From Ichthyophonus hoferi (lineage: Eukaryota; Opisthokonta; Ichthyosporea; Ichthyophonida; Ichthyophonidae): a DNA stretch of 21,146 nt. The notes beneath the pieces were generated by a model, which worked only from the letters and a program-made list of their open reading frames with translations, had not been told where the DNA came from and did not search any database. Shown here piece by piece: positions 10,349 through 21,056 of this stretch. A program made the position numbers and the translations under genes. The DNA lies in the NCBI GenBank assembly GCA_002751075.1, contig NAOQ01000268.1, positions 68,825-89,970 on the forward strand. The letters run 5' to 3'. How positions within the stretch are numbered: the first letter of the stretch is position 1; every line of letters starts with the position of its first letter.

Positions 10349-10766
10349 TTTAAAATAATTATTAGCGATACCATGAATAAATATGAATATTACAATTTTC
10401 AAGAATTAAACAATGAAACTTCATGGTAACAACTAAAGTATCATACAATATCGGGATGTTGATTGGATGAATAGTATCAATGTGGCGAGAAAATATCAAA
10501 TATTTATAGATATATAGATATTATAATGGAAATATAATATTATATAAGGTATATCATGATAATTTCTACTATAGATGTAGAGATATGTTTAATGTTTATG
10601 TTTATGTCTAGTATACACACGAGAATACCATACTACACTGAGAATTGGAAGTGGGCATTATCATCTCTATAATCTAAATACTATATATAATTATAATACA
10701 TCATATATAGTTATAATATAGTTTAAATATTACATATTTAGCGGTATAATACTACTGGTTTACACA

Positions 10767-12507
10767 ATGGCTCCAAAAGGAAAGAATAAAGAGTCATCAG
10801 TAACCAATAATAACAAGCCACAAAAGCCATATAAGGAATATGTATATGATGAAGAAGGGAATGAGGTTACTATGGCTACAATTACCCCACCTACAGTCCG
10901 ACTAGTTAGTCCTCCCTTAAAGAAGGATGACATGGTGTTACTAGCTGGATGTGTGGCTATAGAGAAGAAGACATTTCCTAAGCATGAGAGGTAAGATGAG
11001 GAGAGGGAGAGCAAGAGAGGGCGAGGCATTTGTATATATAAATACAGATACTATATATAGCTGTATATTTATTGTTTGTGGCAGGGCACCCACTAATGCT
11101 CATCTTCTATATTCCTCACAGTATGTCAGAAACCTTGCGGGCTGAAATAGAGAAGAGGGTAAATAGGTATGTTATGCTATGGTATGTTATAATATTGTAT
11201 GTTATCATACAATACAATACACTGCAATACAATACAATACAATACAATACAATATACAATACAATACAATATACAATACAATACAAAACAATACAATACA
11301 CAATACAATACAATACAATACAATACAATATACAATACAATATAAAATACAATACAATACAATACAATACAATATACAATACAATACAATACAATATACA
11401 ATACAATATACAATACAATATACAATACAATACAATGCAATACACTGCAATCTAAGAATAACTAATAACTAATACTGATAGATGGTTGGTTGCCACTCTG
11501 CGAACCCATGAGAGCCAGGAGGAGGTAGTAGTAGGTTATCTGATATTTTCATTGGCTAGGGAGGGTGCGTCTATCCTTAAGGTTGTTGTGGTAAGTAGTT
11601 GCATTGGTTCATTCTATTTTACATTAGGTATATCTATATATTATACATTATATATACCCTATAATATAATATATAATATAATCTGTAATATAATCTATCT
11701 AATCTAATCTACAATAATACACATTTTTTGATTACATATCAACAAATACTCAGTGAATACATCGAAAACCCCATCTATGTTTTAAAAAGATAACGTCTTA
11801 ATGGTATTGGTATTATAATTCCTATTTGTGCAAGTAAATTATACACTATACACTACTATACATTATATGTTACGTAATTAAATTTAAATATTTTGATGAT
11901 GCAATCGTAAGCTCACCTTATATAAACAAGTTTTGATCGGAAGTAGATCACTATCTTATATTGCATTATAAATCTGTTGATATTCTTAACCAATGAATGC
12001 TATAATAAAGTTTACTTAAATCCAAATCTAATCATTGCATAATTCTCACCAATGATATTAGGATAAACAATATCGTCGTCAGGGTATAGGACGTATGTTA
12101 TTGGTTGAGGCAGAGAACCAATCAATAGCCAGCCACGTTCATAAGATGAGACTACACGTGGACCCTGAAAGGGAATACGCCGTAGAATTGTATAGGTCAA
12201 TAGGGATGGAGGTAAGGTAGCTATTGGTTGGTTGAGTAAATAGTCTGTTGATTAATGTAGGTTGTTTTTTGTTTTACATTATAATATAATATAAAATAAT
12301 ATATTGTAATATATAATACAATATAATGTAATGTGATATATTTAGTTATTAGCTATATATATACTATTATAGTATCTATTATACAACTTTATCCACCACT
12401 CTGCACGCACTAATAATTTTATTTCCCCCAATTAGGTAATACAAACGGTGAATGATTACTATAAGCTTGGTCGTCATGCTTACGTCATGGAGAAAATCTA
12501 TTCGTAG
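10767..12507 (+). CDS. GNAT-family N-acetyltransferase, five exons
   Basis: A GCN5-related acetyltransferase that would move an acetyl group from acetyl-CoA to an amine; the substrate is unknown. I read exons 10767-10990, 11122-11166, 11482-11590, 12062-12211 and 12436-12507 (stop TAG), 199 aa in all, with every phase consistent and GT-AG introns. Residues 1-50 form a polar, lysine-rich, probably disordered leader. IEKKTFPKHES (65-75) and the residues after it match a subfamily I associate with plant and algal GNAT proteins such as Arabidopsis At1g03650. GYLIFSLAREG (108-118) is the beta-strand 3-4 region. YRRQGIGRMLVEAE (130-143) is motif A, the acetyl-CoA pyrophosphate loop (R/Q-x-x-G-x-G), and MRLHVDPEREYAVELYRSIG (155-174) is motif B. 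The ATG has A at -3 and G at +4. Intron two is filled by an (AATAC)n microsatellite starting near the donor. The gene converges on DAP3. Confidence 0.94.
11167..11450. repeat. (AATAC)n microsatellite filling an intron
   Basis: The second intron of the acetyltransferase gene starts gtatgttatgct and passes within about 40 bases into nearly pure aatac/aatat pentamers from about 11208 to 11440. The long frames on both strands here (strings of N, T, I, Q and Y, or of C, I, V, L and Y) are translations of the repeat. Confidence 0.9.
11640..11730. repeat. AT tract with 5-bp period in intron three
   Basis: Steps such as ataat, ataat, atctg and taatc, followed by a short tctaa run, lie about 50 bases after the donor of the third intron of the acetyltransferase gene. 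Confidence 0.5.
12277..12345. repeat. AT tract with 5-bp period in intron four
   Basis: A degenerate ataat/atact/atgta tract inside the fourth intron of the acetyltransferase gene, so three of its four introns carry this kind of sequence. Confidence 0.5.
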
Positions 12508-12766
12508 ATTAGTCTATAAATAGAACTGTATTATTTAGAGAATTGGTTGTATACAATTTTTTTTGGAAAAGTATTTTCATAATAGGAAATAACTAAAAAT
12601 AGCGTTAACTTAAAATCGTCATAACCAATCACAGACATCTAGTTAAATAATTGTAAATAGAATCAACTATTAATTAAGGTATAGTATTAATGCAATTAAT
12701 AATTAATTAGCCCTAAAATAGTTATATATATTAGAAGGTTCTATCTAGTATTATATATGATAAACA

Positions 12767-12772
12767 AATAAA
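12767..12772 (+). promoter_or_regulatory. Candidate poly(A) signal AATAAA
   Basis: A canonical hexamer 260 bases after the stop codon of the acetyltransferase gene. The AT-rich context lowers its weight. Confidence 0.3.
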
Positions 12773-13404
12773 CATAGTAATGGATAAATCTATTACTAAC
12801 CTATTATAGAGCCTTATTTGGGATTTATGTTTTTTTATAAAATTATTGAGTAGTAAGTATCAACTTTAACACGATTGATTTAATGTTTTAAAGGTCAACT
12901 CTTGCTGGTTTGTTATAAAAATATATTTTGAAATTGTAAATTCCAAGGAGATACTTTTCATTGCAACCAGGGTTATCTCAATCAAAGACAATGCGTTTTG
13001 ATTAGCTATAAATTAAAAACCGAGATTTATAAGACTGTTTTGGTTCGTTAAACTCTAACCATAGTATCCCTAGAGAGTATTGCTATTATTATCATGGCTA
13101 GAAGTATAATATTATTATATTTGATCGAAATCTGTATATTATTATTATAGCTGTCTTCATTGATTTTAAAAGTAAACCATTCTGTTTTTATTTGGCCTGA
13201 TGAATTCACACCAATTAAAATCGTTTCTTATAGTCCATTAAAATAATAAAAAAACATTCCAACCAGGCAAACATTCCCTAATAAGGGGATGGCATTACCT
13301 ATTATCTTTTATGATAATTACGAGTTGGGTCACGGACCCCAATTGATTCGTTTGAAGCATCACTAAAAGAAACCCATTTCACAGGGTAATAGTATGTTAG
13401 GTCA

Positions 13405-13436
<32 letters not shown>
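13405..13436. repeat. ATT microsatellite
   Basis: About ten ATT units, roughly 60 bases beyond the DAP3 stop codon in the direction of transcription, so probably in its 3' untranslated region. Confidence 0.85.
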
Positions 13437-13439
<3 letters not shown>

Positions 13440-13497
13440 GTATATTATATTACGCTACAGTATGCACTTTATGATTTTAATTTTAGTCCACCAATCC

Positions 13498-16400
13498 CTA
13501 TATCCACAAGGCTAGATTAGAGATCTCTCTTGCATTATTACAGGTTAGGAACTTGATCCTAGCATGCAGATCGTCAGTCACATCTGAAATATTATTGGTC
13601 AGTTAACTATAATTAGATATAGATTGCTTAAATTAAATATTGAATATGTGAGAAAAACCATGAAATAATTATATATCTATCTATGGTAGTCAATTAATTA
13701 ATTTGCTATCTTATTAAAGAGAGTTGATTAATATAATCCTAATAGATATTAGCTAATTAACTGCGAATAAACGCAATTGGCTACCTTAATTAGATATGTA
13801 GATCTGATTGGTGTGTATACATAACTATATAACTATAAGTTTAATTAAGGTATTGATTGAATATGTAATTAGTATCGGCCAATCATAACTACCACTCATT
13901 ATAGTTAACCTTATTAGATCATATTTAAAATTCAATCAATATTAATAGTCAATTACTTTAAATTATACCCGATAATTATTCGTAAATTACTAATGCTGAA
14001 TAACAAATAAATATATATCAGGGTTTATATAGTAGTTACATTAAAATTTTAAAATTAACTTACCAGTAGCAAGAGCGTTTCTATATCGGAGGTAGTCAAG
14101 ATACGTCATCAGCTCCTGATCGCTATAGGGTGGGACATTGACGGACATGATTGGACATACTATAGATTAAAACAAAGGAGGAGTAGAGATTGGTTAAACA
14201 GGGTTATAATATATTGTAATAGAATAGATTAGAACAGTGTAGTTTGACATAGTTTAATACCCTGCGATACAATACATGACATTACAATACAGTACATGAC
14301 ATTACAATACAATACATGACATTACATTACAATATATAACATGACATTACAATAAAAAGCAATACAATACAATACAATACAATACAATACAATACAATGC
14401 TATACACTACATTTCATATATATATCATTAATCTCAGTGGTGGCAGCGACCAATCGTCTTATAGGTCTAGGATATTTCATCTGTGCTCTTATTGAGTCAG
14501 CAAAAGCTATGAGTTGAACCCCATTTTTCTGAATATATATAGAAAAAAAGAGAGGGAAGGAAAGGGTTAGTCACCAATGGAATGAAAGAATTAAGAATAG
14601 TAGAAATCAAGTAGCCAATTACTATTTATGATAAGCTTTAATGATGTTATACAATAAATTTTCTCATAATTGGTGTAATATTTATCAGATTTATAGAATT
14701 CTATACCTTACTGGAATCTAATAGTTGATAAGATAAAGGCAAAAGAGGGGCAATAATTGGCTGAGAGAGTTTTTTTGACAGCTATTGGCTAATGAATATT
14801 GATGCATCTATATATGGCAATAAGAGGAGAAGGATTTGAAATATAAAAATCAGGGTTGTATTGCATAGTTGGATAGATTGCAAAATAACAATTTAAAATG
14901 ATTGGACTATAATAAGGAGAGTGTTATATTTAGAGGCCTAAATTAACAATACTGTCCCAGTTACTATATATAGTAAATTAAATTATATTTTATCCTATAG
15001 AAGAAAGAGATTAAAAATTGTACAGTTATAGGGAAATGATTTTCATTGCTTCTTGTTAATGACATTTCATTAATTTGCTTAATAATACTAATAAATCAAT
15101 CACCACTAGCCACCAATAAGATACAGGTATATGATGGAAATACTTAACAGCAATGGCCCTACCCTAATTATAACTGAGGAATATGATTGATAAAGAATTG
15201 CATTATAACTATAATAGTGGAATTACTAGCCTACCACGTTGTAAGTACTTTTTTTGGCCAATCATAACTAAGTCCTAATTAACTTTCAATTAAGTGTTAA
15301 TTTAATTCTAGTCGTATTATAATTAATTTTAAAGACAAAAATCGTGTTATTAGCTAACAAAAGGCTCAAAATGGCTTGTACTTAGTACTGTTAATGTGAT
15401 TGATAAACTAATTTGTTGCATAATAATTATACTAGTAATATAACTTTATATAAAAGCACAAACCAGTATTGATTGGCTTATACCAAAACTAATTAGATCA
15501 ATTAATATAGTATAGAATCACACAGCTAATAATACCCCAATTTCTAACCGGTTAGTTTAAGCCAATCATACATACTAAATTAAACGCTGGATCTAAGAAT
15601 TTGAGAAAATGACGAGTTATTGATAGCTCACTGGCGTGCTTTAATGGGACATCATGTTCTGATTGGAAGGTTAAGGGTTAGGACTAATTGGGGCTAATGA
15701 TAACTAATTGGTATATTATTAATTAATTTATTTATTAATTATTAATAATTTGCATTTATCAGATGTGTTAGTGCATAAGTGATAAAGACCTACACATTAT
15801 GTATATGTATATATTAGGTATGTATTACTATATTAGATATATATTACTATACTAAGTATATATTACTATATATAGTATGCAATCATATATCATGTATATA
15901 TTACTATATATGGTATGCAATCCTATATCATGTATATATTACTATATGTTTCCTTTTCTAGATATATCTTTATCTATATATAGCATATTAATAACGTCAT
16001 ATACTACATCCTTGTATATTTCTCTTTCTCTCTAATACTATAATACCATTACATATAAATGCATGTACTATGTATATAAACACATATTTTAAATCTATTG
16101 TATTATAACTTACCAATATGAAATTTAAGTTTATGCCCTTCCGTCGGTATCTGGTTTGGTCCTATGAGAATAAAAGGAATATTACTATATATGGTATGTA
16201 ATAGGTTATATAGGGTATATAGGACGGATAATAGGATATATAATATTACTATATATGGTATGTAATAGGTTATATAGGGTATATAGGACAGATAATAGGA
16301 TATATAATATTATTATATATGGTATATAATAGAGTATATAATATTACTAGATATTACTATATATAGTATCAGCCCTATAAGGTAAATCCATAATATAAAT

Positions 16401-19400
16401 GTTGTAGGATATGAAATTGCCAAATATGAGTTATATAGTGGATGGTAATTGGATAGATAGTAGAGAGAGGGAGAGGAAGAAAGGATAAAGCAAGTTACTT
16501 ACTAATAGGAGGTGGTCTGGGCAGATTACCATTATCTAAAGAAGAAAGAGGGTGAGGGAGAGGGTGAAAGAAACAGGGATAAATCATGGTTTAATGGTGT
16601 AATGCAATTGGACAGTAAAATGATTAAATATAATTACTCGTTATAACTAGATCCACCAATCAAACAATATAATTAAAAAGAAGAAATATATTATGGGATA
16701 TTGACCTATAATGTATAGTCTAGGGTATGTAAATACTATAATTATAGATCTCTTTACCATATATAGTACATCATAATTAATTTCGATTAATTTAATTAAA
16801 GTACTTACATCTTACACCAGTGAGCGTGAAGAAACTATTATAGGCATCTATAGCCAATAGCACAGGTACACTGCAAATGTGATTAACTAGTGTCAATTAG
16901 AATTAATTTGGATTATTTGATATTGATTAGTATGAATGTTTATTACTAATACTAATTAATTTTAATCTGTGCTAATTAGTGTTAATCAGTTCCAATTAGT
17001 TTTAATTAATACTGATTAATACTATGTCTATCTCTACCTATAACTAAACACAACCACGTAATCAATATGATTCAACCACGAATAAGTAAAAATAGAATTT
17101 TAATCCTAGTAAATGTATTGCAATTGGTTACCCTTTTTACTATTAGTTTTGCTATATATATATGTATAGAGGAAAAAGAGATCATGTTTCTATAATATCT
17201 TTTTAAAATAAACCAATTGTTTTCTTTTTTTAGTTATATATAGTTTTAAATATGCTTTATATAATTATAAGTATACCATATATAGCTATACGTATACCAT
17301 ATATATCATTTAAACCACCTACACTTTATTACCCAATTTGGTGTATTTAATGATATCCCTATACCCTACATAGTACTACGTATACTCTATCTAATCATGT
17401 CATTAACTATCACCCAATCAATCCCTACCTAGTAATTTCCCTTAATTCTTTGCAAACTGCTCCTAACGTGTCATCAGCAGGGGGGATTCTATTCAGCTTC
17501 TTAAAATCAAAAGGTCCCTGTGGTCCAATCAAACTCAGTTAGAATTTTGAAATTTGAATTTTTCCAAGTAAACTCCATCCATATATGGTTGTAAATTTGA
17601 TATTGGAATTAGAAAATAGAAAAATAAAATAGGATAATTAAGAAAATGCTGTTTAGTAGATCATTTTATTTTATTCGTAAATTACAGGAGGAAAGGGCTA
17701 GAATATTACCAAAGTTTAGGGGTTCCATGTGAATGTTGGAAAATTTGGTTTTAGGAATTGAATTTTTAAGATTATAAAATTGTGAATGTGGAAAAATAAT
17801 TGGTGTTCAACACAGAATAATTACTATATATGGAACCTGTATAACTATATATGGTTAATGTATAAAAAGATAAACTGTTGGCTAAATAAAAATTATAAAT
17901 AACTTACGGCAGCAAAGCTGGTTAACTCTAATAGGGTATTGGCTGGTCCAAATTTAATGCCATCCAGATCGTAGCTGTATTTTAAATTAATCTATAATTC
18001 CCCCAATGGTACGTTAGATAGGACTGCACGTGCCAATAAACATGTATACATATAATATAATAGTATATATGCATATATTATTACACTATAAAAATATTTA
18101 TATCTGTATTTTAAACTAATTTATACACTGGTAATCTAAGGATTGATTATTATTAAATTCCAGCCCAATCACAGACACGAGTTTACCAAAATTAAAAACA
18201 ACTTAAATTTTAAACTGTAAATACTTTGACATACAAAATATTACAACTATTCAATAACCTATAATGAAAAAGAACTAATATTAAAACTATAATCAACATA
18301 ATATTAAAACAACATATATATATTAAATAAATCTTAAATTTTGAATTTTAAATTTTAAATATAATTTTTAATTTAAATATTAATATATATTTTATTTTTA
18401 AAATGCTAAGGAGAATTTTAATAGTAAGCTATAAAATAAAATTCTAATTTTAAAATACTTCTTTAACTGGGTAATAATATTACTTTCCTCAGCTAACTTA
18501 GGGCCATTTGTCATTTTAAATTCACGGAGAATAGAGGAGGCTACGACAGGAAGATCCAATCGTTTAGTGTTATACTTTGATTGCTCCACTTTTATTGGTT
18601 GGTTACAATATAGCAGGACATCCACTGTGATAAATGGAGGTATAATTGGATTAGATAGATAGGCAGATTAACCATATATAGAGATAGGTAGATAAACCTT
18701 ATATACATAAGTAGATAGATAATAGCTATATACCTTGTGTATAATCTATACTATATATATTTAAACCTAACAGAAACGTAACAATCAAGATATTAAGATA
18801 TTACCATATATGGCTAGATAAAATTGAACAAACGGAAAATTATAATACTTAAAATCTGAATGATAGGATTGGTATAAATTAATATAATAGTTTAATCAGT
18901 GCAATCCCGAATTAAAAAGTCGATTGAGACTCACAGGATAAAAGCAATAAGGGACTCCAAAGAATTAATATTATATTATTTAAAATCTGTTAAACCAGAT
19001 ATTTAATTGGATGTTATTTTAACTAGAAATTTGTATTGATTTTAACCGCTAGGTGATAAAGGAATGTGTATAATTAGATTGGTTGTATCTATAATGACAT
19101 ACAGCTGATAGAAAATTGGGGTATAAAGTATTAGCCAATCATTGAAAGGTTTGTATTGTACTTTACTGGCTAAAAGATATAGCCCATAAGTGATCAATGG
19201 TTAGAGTACTGGGTTATAATATAATACCCAATAGAATATGGAATTGAAAATTAAATAAATAATAACCCATAGAGAGACGGAGATAAGATAAATAATAAAT
19301 GAAATGGGTATAAAGAGAATGAGAGTGGACCAATAATTAACAGACAATAATGATTGCAAATTATAAATCTATAATAAATGGACTGCCATATATAGAAACC

Positions 19401-20889
19401 TATAAAAATTGATTTATAGAAAGGTACGTAGGTATAATTACTTAATAGATGAATATATCTCTAAATAAATCAATAGAGAATTGTAAATTAATTAATTAAT
19501 TAATTAGCCAATGTATAGCCATAAATAAAAATGCAATTAATGAACAAACCAATAAGTATAGCTAATTGAATAATTACCAAGTTTACCAATAAAATGAAAT
19601 AAATCTACATTCCAAAGTACCCAATTGGGCATATACAATAAAATCGCTTCAACCAATCACCTACAGTTACGTAGATACATTATTATCCAATCAGAAGCAT
19701 GACAGGACTGTACCGCGTGGTTCATAACTGCGCTCTTGCCCACTCCTGTATCACCTTGTATCATGATAGTGGGCCTATCAAAACACAGAAAATGGAAGGA
19801 GAATTAGTGATATGATTTGATGAAGTTTGTATAAATGATTTTAGACTTATTTTTCTGTAGATTTCTATTTATAGATAATGATTAATATTGATATAGTATA
19901 GAATACTATTATATTCTATTATATATATATACGTATACAACCAATCATATGACTTACATAAACATTTCCCTATTCTCTTTAAATCGTCTCAAAACCGATA
20001 TCACATCAGTGGCTGGTTTTCGAACGAGAAGGGACCTTTCTCTAAGTAAGGATTGCTATAGGTGGGTTAAAATTTAATATTATAATATTATAATAGCGTA
20101 ATGGTTTAGTAGTATAATAGTATAGTAGTATAGTATAGTAGAATTTTCGTACTATAATGGGACAGTATAATGGAGCTGGAATATTAATACTATGATAATC
20201 TAGTGGAAAATTTAAGATTGCACTAAAGGGGTTGTATTATTGAAAAATACTATGATGGTAACATTTTATACAAATAATTATATACCAATTATATCGCATT
20301 AATTAATTTAAACTAAATAATAAAGATTGCTCTATATTAGGTGTCATTAAAATAGCAGATAATTGATAATTGGTTGGTTGGTATTATATCCAATCAACTT
20401 TTAGTTAATGCCTTGTATATAAAAAGAGTAAAATTGGATTGGGTCTATAGATATAATAATATAAAAACCCCTATAGATTAAAATAAAAAATTACATAAAT
20501 ATAGAATTTAATATATATATTTATAACTCAATAGCTCACTACATATAAAATTTTAAATAAGAATTTAATATAATATTTTCTAAAGCTCTTATTGGGAGAT
20601 AGCCATAACAGAGGCATATTAGAATTGAATTATATTATATTTGGTTAAGCCAATAGATAAATGTCAATCTTAAAATCAATAAAAAATAAATAAACAAATA
20701 AATATATGAGCATGTAATTCAACAAAAGAACTGTAATTTTAATTTAAGGCATCCATTGATGGATTTATAAATCTATAAATAGACACATACCTGAGGATCC
20801 ATTTTAGACTCCCACATTGGTCCACTGATGGTTTTGGAATAATCCGAAAACTTAAACCATTTGCCTACATCTAATCCCGTATGATCTGT
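13498..20889 (-). CDS. DAP3: DAP3 / mitochondrial ribosomal protein mS29, all but the N-terminus
   Basis: mS29 is the GTP-binding protein of the mitochondrial small ribosomal subunit; in animals it is also linked to apoptosis. Exons, 5' to 3': 20889-20791, 20055-19958, 19774-19671, 18624-18459, 17974-17908, 17517-17429, 16870-16809, 16535-16503, 16161-16114, 15274-15249 (tentative), 14528-14411, 14159-14064 and 13583-13498 (stop TAG). All introns are GT-AG and all phases join, giving 363 residues; human DAP3 has 398. Visible motifs, in order, are GKWFKFSDYSKT, LLVRKPATDV, the Walker A loop QGDTGVGKS (human GEKGTGKT), SKYNTKRLDLPVVAS, VCKELREIT, the Walker B-like strand VPVLLAIDAYNSFF, PIMSVNVPPYSDQELMTYL, and the C-terminal ARIKFLTCNNAREISNLALW. 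Each aligns in order with human DAP3. Exon seven could end at 16816 or 16809; only 16809 keeps the family-like reading into exon eight. The mitochondrial targeting exon must lie beyond 21146. Confidence 0.94.
14200..14400. repeat. Pentamer-based repeat block in a DAP3 intron
   Basis: A degenerate 5-bp-period sequence (14200-14265) leads into 20-bp units of the form aatacatgacattac plus aatac (about 14270-14340) and then a pure (AATAC)n run at 14361-14397. It occupies most of the 251-bp intron between exons eleven and twelve. Confidence 0.8.
15876..15950. repeat. 38-bp tandem duplication
   Basis: A unit beginning tatgcaatc and ending in tattactatatatgg starts at 15876 and again at 15914, with one or two differences. 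It lies in the DAP3 intron between exons nine and ten. Confidence 0.7.
16178..16350. repeat. 64-bp tandem repeat, about 2.5 copies
   Basis: The unit starts aatattactatatatggta at 16178, repeats at 16242 with about one change, and begins again, diverged and truncated, at 16306. It lies in the DAP3 intron between exons eight and nine. Confidence 0.85.
17579..17588. promoter_or_regulatory. Perfect CArG-box-like palindrome
   Basis: ccatatatgg, identical to the sites at 1742 and 18804, in the DAP3 intron between exons five and six. It is probably part of a repeated TATATATGG motif rather than a control element. Confidence 0.2.
18804..18813. promoter_or_regulatory. Perfect CArG-box-like palindrome
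   Basis: ccatatatgg in the long DAP3 intron between exons three and four. The same caution applies as for the other two copies. Confidence 0.2.
20071..20175. repeat. 5-bp-period tract next to a DAP3 acceptor
   Basis: Steps such as atagt, atagt, ataat and agtat run up to within about 20 bases of the acceptor of DAP3 exon two (exon start 20055, minus strand). Confidence 0.6.
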
Positions 20890-21056
20890 CTATGTTTCAT
20901 TGGTTAGATATCATTAATATTAAGGGACAGTATAGGTGGAAGGATTTATATTAAAAAGGTTTTATAGTATAGATGTACCAATAGAGTGTAGATTTTAGTT
21001 TATATTAATTGTATTATAATGTTTGTACTAGATTGGATTGGATTGGAGTGGATGGT

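Larger units (their letters stand above)
8838..10766. other. Spacer between SAP30 and the acetyltransferase gene
   Basis: 1.9 kb of AT-rich sequence. It holds an (AT)13 run at 9791-9816 and one unexplained open frame at 9469-9672. The segment from about 10140 to 10330 is TA-rich low-complexity sequence. The promoter of the downstream acetyltransferase presumably lies in the last few hundred bases. I see nothing else that I can support. Confidence 0.6.
12508..13497. other. Convergent intergenic region
   Basis: This spacer lies between the stop codons of the acetyltransferase gene (+) and DAP3 (-) and should hold both 3' ends. A candidate AATAAA for the plus gene is at 12767-12772. A small perfect hairpin (gggtc-acg-gaccc, 13327-13339) and an ATT microsatellite at 13405-13436 lie nearer the DAP3 end. 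I found no coding pattern. Confidence 0.55.

Noticed and set aside
11072-11472. Five long open frames on both strands (QYNTI-like and CIVLY-like strings)
   Set aside because: They are translations of the (AATAC)n microsatellite inside an intron whose flanking exons join in phase without it.
13327-13339. Perfect 5-bp hairpin gggtc-acg-gaccc as a terminator or RNA element
   Set aside because: Too short to support a function; one such hairpin is expected by chance in a window of this size.
17429-17517. Reading DAP3 exon six as aligning after the Walker B strand
   Set aside because: The exon order on the minus strand puts it before VPVLLAIDAYN, and its RIPPADDT...VCKELREIT aligns with the human segment just upstream of that strand, so the order is normal and there is no rearrangement.
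19590-19658. Minus-strand frame reading EAILLYMPNWVLW just after DAP3 exon three, like the human LILHIPDAHLW segment
   Set aside because: A direct join of exon three (DWIIMYL) to exon four gives the same residue count as human DAP3 between the DW and SYNK positions, with matching phase. Including this frame would add about 15 residues and needs an acceptor in the wrong phase. It remains a curious chance match or an alternative exon.
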